From Galerina marginata (lineage: Eukaryota; Basidiomycota; Agaricomycetes; Agaricales; Galerinaceae): DNA of 64,000 nucleotides. This document shows, piece after piece, positions 47,901 to 56,900 of this stretch. The stretch covers positions 2,418,001 to 2,482,000 of the forward strand of contig JAECYW010000007.1 in the NCBI GenBank assembly GCA_023014335.1, read 5' to 3'. Below the pieces are notes generated by a model that saw nothing but the letters and a program-made list of their open reading frames with translations, had not been told where the DNA came from and made no database searches. A program made the position numbers and the translations under genes. How positions within the stretch are numbered: position 1 is the stretch's first letter; each line of letters starts with the position of its first letter.

Positions 47901-50900
47901 CCCGACGCGACTTCGCAGCGAGAAAAGCCACAGGCGGCGCCCACTTCCATTTAGAGGCTGCGAGCCGGCGTTCATTTTCACGAATGGGTAGGGGAGAACA
48001 TTGGGGGAACCGCGATGTATGTCATGAATTTGTTTTATTACCGCCTGCAATTCACCCATTGACCCAGATCAACTTGGGTGTCGAGACGGCACCGCATCGA
48101 CGAGAAGTAACAACGCCAATCTCGTCAGATGAGTGCCGGCTAAGAACATCGCACCCGCCGCTTTAGTTCGATCGGACGACGCAGCCGCACCATTGCGCTC
48201 CCCACGCCCGCGCCTCCATAGCCTTCGACTTCATTGATGAGTGGTCAGAAGGTGCTTCAGAAAACAAACAAGGCGAGCACTGGCTGTATCACCTACGGCA
48301 GAGTAGCGTAACGCCGCTGTGTCGATGGGCGGGAGGGACTCAGTCTGTGAGGGAGCGGTGCCAGGTGTGTGTAGCCGCCAATTTTATTTGCCAATCATCC
48401 ACCACACCGAGGACCGCCTCTTTTTTCTAGTCAAATCAACTTACTGCTGTGGCTGCTCGATACCGCACCACGTTGAGCCATACCCTGACACCTCGGGCTA
48501 CACCGACCGCCAGCGGGCGTACCGTGCAGCCTAACCCGCTGTCTTTATGCCGGAATTTCGCCCTTCCCACCGCCGCAATGCTGGCCTTGATCTCCGTTTA
48601 TGGGCTACAAATACCAAAGCCCGTGTATGACGGCTGACTGATTCACCGAGGAGGCTCGAAGCAGGCGGCCACGAGGCTCCGGAGAATACGCTATATGATA
48701 TGTAGTAAGGAACGGGGCTTTTGTATGTTACTCTTATGACTTTTTATAGATTCCCTGCGAACGATCTGGTGTAAAAATATAAGTGATTTGTAACTACCTC
48801 GTGGCTACGGAAAGAGACGTGCTGCAACATGAATCGCCCCCAATCTGATGCCTAGTTCTTACCGCTTACCCCCTGCATCTCTGGTATTGAAGTCGAAATC
48901 TCGCCGAAACCCCTCAAGAACTCGATGCAGAACTCAACTCAGGCTACTCAGAAGCGGCGTATTGCCGTCGCCCGCATTCCGGTGGCCTTCGATGCTCCGG
49001 CAGGTGCTCTAGGGGATGCCGGCTCTTCGGTGGAGCGCGAGGTCATAATGGTGCGGGAAATGGGTCAACAGCGCAGCACAGGCAGAACGTATCGCTCAAA
49101 AGCCACTGCCGTCGTGGATGATCCCTGGCTCCCCGACGAAGACGCCGAGATCGGCCTTGATCTAGACGGCGCTAAGGCTGATCAGGCATTTGACGCAGAC
49201 TTTGCTGACATAGAAGAGGCGGCAACCAATGTAAAAGAGGAGAAGAACAAGAAAAAAAAGAGAACACTTGCATCTGTGAGTTCTACAATCAAAGCTCCTA
49301 ATCACATTTATTAAATTTTCTACTAGTCTCGTCCTATGGTTCTATGGAAGGACTCATACCGAGACATTTACCTTGACGAAATGCTCAGGTGGGAGGGGCG
49401 TGGAGATGCATGGACTGCAGGGAAGACCCCGTGTGTTGATTGCAGTGCTCGTGAGGTTGAAGAGTCCCCAGTTGGGCAGTATCGTTGTCAGGAGTGCTTT
49501 TCCCCGCAACTGGTTTGCAAAGCCTGCTGTCTAAGGAGGCATCAAGCACTTCCGTTTCACATAATTGAGGTTGGTAAATTTATTTTTTAACTGACCCTTA
49601 TGCTTGTTAATTTAGCGACTCTGTAGGAGTGGACTGGGTCACATTTTGTCAAATCTTCACTAAAGGCTTTAGGCCTCCGAGTTCAGTTAAATCACCTTAG
49701 TATGAAGTGCTCAAAACCAGAGCCTTCCCACTCCCAATTTGTTGTTCTCCATACAAATGGGATTCACGAGGTTGCAATTGACTTTTGTGGATGTCGACCA
49801 ATTTCAAAACTTCGCCAACTCCTACGTCGTGGCTTATTTCCTTCCTCTCAGGACAATCCTCGAACATGTGCTACCTTCACACTTCTCAAACAGTTACAAA
49901 TGTTATCACTTACATCAAAGTGTGCAACATATGACTACTACCGAATGTTGGAAAGGCTTACAGACAACCGAGGCACAGAAACACCAAAGTCTAAATATCG
50001 TCCACTCTTACGGATGATTCTACAATGGAGGCATTTGAAAATGTTGAAGCGCGGTGGGCGTGGGCATGATCCAACTGGGGTTAATGGAACAAAGGAGGGA
50101 GAACTTGCACTGGCTTGTCCGTCATGCCCACATCCAGGCATTAATCTTCCAGACAGTTGGAGGGTTGTTTCGGATGAAGAGAAGTACAATTATATTTTTA
50201 ATATTTAAAAAATATACTGACTGGCTCTGAGATTTCTTTACTATGTTCTTCTTTGCATTGATGCAAATTTTCGACTAAAAAACCAACTTGTCTCAAACTA
50301 TTCGGTTGATCCTGGCCTTGGAAATGGAATGAGCTATACAATTGAACGAGGCCGTTTTGAGGAGTATGTCAAAAGTAGGGCTGATGATAAAGATGATGAG
50401 GTGAGTTTTTCAGACTTTAGGAAATGCATAGGCAGCCTGCAGGTGTCTGGGTGCCTACCTGCACATCCGATTTTTCTTAGTGATTGGCACAGGTAAGCCC
50501 CAGGTACAGGAACCTGTACCTGTATCCGCGCCTACCTGTATCTGCGCCTACCCATATCTGCACCTACCCGTATCCGCGCCTACCTATATCCGCGCCTACC
50601 CGTATCCGCGCCTACCTATATCCGCGCCTACCCGTATCCGCGCCTACCCATGTGCCTTACCTGTGCGGGTCTGTGTACCTGTGACAATCACTAATTTTTC
50701 TGTCAAAATGGGTCTAAAAATGTTGAAAATGGTGGAGAGATGAATGAAATAGACTCAATTTTGGTGATTTCTATTTCACTCAATTCTCCACCAGTAGATG
50801 CGTTCTTCAGCTCATTTTGAATGTCATGGGTATGGGGGTAGTTACCCATACCCATACCTGTTGGTACCTTTGCCTGTGACCTGTGCAGGTTTGCGAACCT

Positions 50901-53900
50901 GTGCATTTCCCAAGTTTTTCCTAAAAATCATCATTTAACATTTTTGAATCAAATTTTAGGAGACTCAAAAAAAGGGCTGTGGACTTCAGGCTGTCGATCA
51001 GGCAAATACAAAATATAGTAAGGGTCTGAGGTACACTGGACTCACTGCAGTATCCTGTGGAAGGAGTGAAATGGTTACACCTTGTTCTGTCGGAAATCTT
51101 ACTAAAGGCGAGAAGTGTGTGCTTTTTTTTTTGCTAAGTCAAAATTTCAATCCTGATTTTAATTTTACTAGATATGCCTTTTCGGACTATTCAATGGCAT
51201 CTACACTTCGATTTTACTTTGCAGCCCTTTTTCTTGTTGTCAGCTACGACATTGTCTGCCGCTGGTTTATCAACTTTGCTAGTCGTGTCAAGGATCATTG
51301 GCCTGAATCCCTTAAACCTTCTCCACAAACAAGATTCCTTCCTGTTATCCCCAAACTTCACTATAAAAGTCACAAAAAAACAAAAAATCATGAACAATTC
51401 TCCTTCAATCTTTGTCCAGGTGTTGGTCTCTCAGATGGCGAAGGTCCAGAAAGAATTTGGTCTGCTCATAATCCTCTTGGAAATTCAACAAAAACAATGG
51501 GGCCAGGGTCACGTCATGATGTACTGGATGACCATTTTGGGTTCTGGAATTATGAAAAATATATTGGAATGGGTAGAGTATTTTTAACTATTTATTTATA
51601 AGTCATGTACTGATTGAATATATTTTATAGGAAAAACTCTTATGAGAAGGTATCAGAAAGCAGTACCAGAAAGAAACAAGCAGATTGAAGCTCATGATGG
51701 CTTTACTGCTTCTCTGAAGCCAGAAGATGTAGCAAGATGGTCAAAAATGTGCGAAGATTGGGAAAAAGACGTGTTTCCAAAATCTGCAGAAAATCCTTAT
51801 CATGTACAGGGCACTGGTAAGTATTATGAGCTTATTATTAAGCACCAAATTTTCTAATCTGATAATGTCAGAAATTACTCAGGAGAAGGCTAGAATTGAG
51901 CTTGACGAACAGGAAAAACAAGAAAAAGCCAATGGGAGGAATTTTCTTCATGAAATCACACCTTCACTTTTTTTAATTAAAGGTTTGGAGCTTGAAGATT
52001 CTCAGTAAGTTAATTAAACTTCTACCTATTGAAAATAATCATTTATATTATTGGTAGACGTCGATTAACTTGGCTTATCAAACAAAAAGAAAGAGACACA
52101 GCAGCTATTTCTGAAGAACGAAAGTCACTTCGTGAAGATATTGAAGAATGGAGGACAATACAGGCTATTTATATGCCTGGTTTACTGCAGCATCTCCAAA
52201 ACCAAGAGCGTGTCAAGCCTGGAAGTACTACAGATAGTGAGAAGTCTGAAGATATGCATCTTTGGCTTCCTTCAAACCTATCTAAGGCCGATCGTGAGGT
52301 TGTATGTATTGCAGGGCTGTCGGCATCCGAAGAAAAGCTTCGTACTGCACAATGTTATGATACACTTGGCAGTGTTTGTGACACGCTACGCCTTAAAAGT
52401 CGCATGGTGGATTTCAAAAACAAAAATGTTCGGGGTCAGCGGGATGGGTTACGGTCTCGGGAGGTGATAAACCGTATTCACAACAGAGCGAGAAAATTTG
52501 CTGCTCAATATCGGGCGGCTCGAGTAGCCAAACTTTCGCTCACTGGACCAGGACCATGGGAAAATTCCCTACGTGTACTTTTGGATTCTGATATCCGCTC
52601 ACCACAAGATCCAGAGCGTCTTAAGCCTCACAAGAGAAGAAGAGGTACTTGGGAGGATTCTGAGAAGCCTTCGAGTATGGATGTTGAAGAAGAAGAAGAA
52701 AATGGGGAAGGAATTAATCTTTTTGCTGAAAGGCGGACAAAACGGCAGGGAACAGGCAAAACTCGTCTCACAATTTCTTGGATTTGGACAGTCATTACAT
52801 ATGACGAAGACTCGAATGATCAGAAGGTGGCTGATATAATGAGGGCTGAGTGGTCAGAAAGTCGGGCCAGAGTTCGTCGGGCCAGTGAAGAAGTACAGTT
52901 GCTTCGTGAAGAGATGCGGCGAACATTGGCTTATCTTGATTGGAAAGCTGGCTGGTGGATTTCTCGACAGACACTCAAATCAGTTGAGGATGTCGTTCTT
53001 ATGGAGGGTCTTCAAGCTTATTGCTTTGACCAGTCAGCCCATCAACTTGCCTTAAAGGAATTATTTCAAGGAATTTGGAGACGCCCACTCGACGTTCTTA
53101 TTGCCAAAGATGATTCTGATGACTCTGGAGGTTCTGATGTTGATGATAAGATTGATGACTTTGGAGGTTCTGACATTGATGATAAGATTGATGTTGATAT
53201 GGACTCTGATGATTCCAAGGATACAGATTCTGATGATGAACAGGACAATGAGGAGCCTGGTCAAAAATCTGAGCCTTATCCTGAGTATCACAGTGATGTG
53301 GAAATGTATAATGTTGAAGATGACTTTGCCAGTAGTGATTATTAGAATATCAATATATTTTGTGGGCAGTTGACCTATATCAACTGACCAATATGCTGAA
53401 AGTGTTAAAGCTAAATATGATATAGTGTTTGAAAGTCCAGTTACAAGACTACAAAAAGACTGAGACTAGACCAAGACTGGACTGATAAAGACTGGAAACT
53501 TGCAAGACTGATCAGGACCGCAACTGCTGTCCGGTCTTCGGTCTTTGTCAGTCTTTATAATTCTCAAAATTATAAAGACTGACAAAAAACCGGTTTCAAC
53601 TGGTTTCAACCAGTCCTTTCACGTATAAATTTACACAAAAATATGCCTATTAAATACCTTTTGAACAATGTTAATTTTATATTTTTAGGCAAAGAACTCA
53701 AAAAGTTACAGTTAATTTTGTCAATTTCATCGAATTTAGGTGTAACTCAGCCAATCCTCAAAGAAATTTGATGCATTTACACTTATTTTGATGTCAGTAC
53801 CAAGGTAAATTCATTTATTACTGTATTCAGTTTGATTTACAGGTTTATCTATGTAAATTAACCTTACATATCAATGAATATATATGATTGTCCATGTCTA

Positions 53901-56900
53901 TCTACCAGTTTGAGAATATATTACCAGGAACTGAAAAGATCGGTTCAGACCAATTGAAAGACCGCCCAAGACTGTCCAAGACAGCTCTAAACCTGTCCTG
54001 GTCAGTCCTGGGTGGTCCTTTACAGTTAATGAACTGCAAAAGACTGGTCTCAGTCTCAGTCTTTGAATTTCAGACCAAAAGCCTGTCAAATGCGGCAGGC
54101 TAAAAATAGACACAGTTTACCGGTAACCGTGCTAACCGTTCTGTACCGTACTGTATTTGGCCGGAACTGCGGTTTTGTTACCAGTCCGCACCAGAACATA
54201 CCATGCTAGTCCCTATAGGTCAACTAACCACTGCACTTGCAGCCCTGAACCACCTATTTATATATTTTTTGAAATTCTTGTAGTCAACTAACCTATAGGT
54301 CAACTGACCACTGCACTCGCAACCCTGAAACACCTATGATTATGTTTCTATTTTATTCTATTTTTTTGAAATTCTTGTAGTCAACTAACCTATAGGTCAA
54401 CTGACCACTGCACTCGCAACCCTGAAACACCTATGATTATGTTTCTATTTTATTCTATTTTTTTGAAATTCTTGTAGTCAACTAACCTATAGGTCAACTA
54501 ACCACTGCACTTGCAGCCCTGAACCACCTATTTATATATTTTTTGAAATTCTTGTAGTCAACTAACCTATAGGTCAACTGACCACTGCACTCGCAACCCT
54601 GAAACACCTATGATTATGTTTCTATTTTATTCTATTTTTTTGAAATTCTTGTAGTCAACTAACCTATAGGTCAACTGACCACTGCACTCGCAACCCTGAA
54701 ACACCTATGATTATGTTTCTATTTTATTCTATTTTTTTGAAATTCTTGTAGTCAACTAACCTATAGGTCAACTAACCACTGCACTTGCAGCCCTGAACCA
54801 CCTATTTATATATTTTTTGAAATTCTTGTAGTCAACTAACCTATAGGTCAACTGACCACTGCACTCGCAACCCTGAAACACCTATGATTATGTTTCTATT
54901 TTATTCTATTTTTTTGAAATTCTTGTAGTCAACTAACCTATAGGTCAACTGACCACTGCACTCGCAACCCTGAAACACCTATGATTATGTTTCTATTTTA
55001 TTCTATTTTTTTGAAATTCTTGTAGTCAACTAACCTATAGGTCAACTGACCACTGCACTCGCAACCCTGAAACACCTATGATTATGTTTCTATTTTATTC
55101 TATTTTTTTGAAATTCTTGTAGTCAACTAACCTATAGGTCAACTGACCACTGCACTCGCAACCCTGAAACACCTATGATTATGTTTCTATTTTATTCTAT
55201 TTTTTTGAAATTCTTGTAGTCAACTAACCTATAGGTCAACTAACCACTGCACTTGCAGCCCTGAACCACCTATTTATATATTTTTTGAAATTCTTGTAGT
55301 CAACTAACCTATAGGTCAACTGACCACTGCACTCGCAACCCTGAAACACCTATGATTATGTTTCTATTTTATTCTATTTTTTTGAAATTCTTGTAGTCAA
55401 CTAACCTATAGGTCAACTGACCACTGCACTCGCAACCCTGAAACACCTATGATTATGTTTCTATTTTATTCTATTTTTTTGAAATTCTTGTAGTCAACTA
55501 ACCTATAGGTCAACTGACCACTGCACTCGCAACCCTGAAACACCTATGATTATGTTTCTATTTTATTCTATTTTTTTGAAATTCTTGTAGTCAACTAACC
55601 TATAGGTCAACTGACCACTGCACTCGCAACCCTGAAACACCTATGATTATGTTTCTATTTTATTCTATTTTTTTGAAATTCTTGTGGTCAACGAACCTAT
55701 AGGTCAACTGACCACTGCACTCGCAACCCTGAAACACCTATGATTATGTTTCTATTTTATTCTATTTTTTTGAAATTCTTGTAGTCAACTAACCTATAGG
55801 TCAACTAACCACTGCACTCGCAGCCCTGAAACACCTATGATTATATTTCTGTTTTCTTTTTATTTTTTTGAAATTCTTATGGTGAACTGACCTGTAGGTC
55901 AACTAACCACAGTGCTCAAAGTGTTATTGTTTTCTATTTTTGGATGACCCTGAAACCCTTATGTTGTTTATAATATTTTTTTTCGTTTTTTGAAAATCCT
56001 CTGCTCATTTGACCTATAGGTTAACTAACCACTGTGCTTGAAGTGTTGTTGTCTTGCCTTTTTTGGACAACCCTGAACAAAACCTTTTCTATATATATCT
56101 TTTCAATTGATTTTATTTTTATTTTTATTTTATTTGGTCAGTTGACTATAGGTCAACTGACCAATATGCTTGTCTTTCCTTTTGTGGACAACCCTGAAAG
56201 CATTATGTTGTTTGTTTGTTGTGTTTATTTTTATTTTTTATCTTGCTTGTGCTGAGTTGACCTATAGGTCAACTCACCAACACAAGGTCAACTAACCAAT
56301 ATGCCTTAATGTGTTAGTAACCTTCCTTTTTTGGACAGCCCTGAACACCTCATACTATTTGTATTGATCCTTTTTCTTTATCCTACTAACTAATAGCCCT
56401 ATATACATTTTTTCACAGGGTAGTCAATTGACCCTGCTCAACTGTGGGCATATTTATAAAGTACCCCCTGGTCAACTTGGCAGTTTTGAACGCTAGGCGA
56501 GCAGCATTGGCTGACCTTGTCAGTGGGGGTATTGAAGCCACATAGATTTTTCACTCACGGGCCGCGGTAAACACCTGGCGTTGGACCCACGATAACCGAA
56601 TACCACCGTTCAGATGGAGGAACGTACTTGTGGAAGACTAAAAGTTCTTCAGGATGTTGTTAAAATGCAAATAGTAAGGTATGCTCACCGGGTACCTCTT
56701 CGACCGGGTTCGTTATGGCTAAATAGTATATTTAGTCGATATGAATTCACTGATATATGAAAAGAAATCACCTCCATCGGATGTAGTAAGAAGAGCGGCA
56801 GGAGATGAAGCCATCGCCGCAGCCGAAGTTGCACCTTCTGTGACCATTACAGTTTAAATTTTTTCAGCACGTTGTGAATAGGGGTATACAGTTAGAAGAG

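Larger units (their letters stand above)
36197..56482. mobile_element. KDZ superelement, about 20.3 kb, with TET/JBP and other cargo
   Basis: Bounded by inverted repeats of about 62 bp. The left arm is TGCTAACTTGACCAGG... and the right arm, reverse complemented, is TGCCAAGTTGACCAGG.... Both continue with ACTTTATAAATATGCCCAC and then a GGTCAATTGAC block. The encoded genes are an HMG-box-like protein (38487-41769), a double RNase H1 N-like protein (42438-43584), a small basic protein (43932-44417), a TET/JBP-like dioxygenase (45925-47803) and a KDZ transposase with CxC2-type cluster (48925-53345). All reading frames appear open. It interrupts an intron of the gene at 35959-57288, which independently confirms the insertion. 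KDZ elements usually make 8 bp duplications; no clear duplication was found, so the exact ends are uncertain by several bases. Confidence 0.85.

Noticed and set aside
36189..56490. 8 bp target duplication for the KDZ superelement
   Set aside because: Flanking octamers at several possible boundaries (for example CTTGCTAA and CTTGGCAG) agree at only about five positions, which is not convincing.
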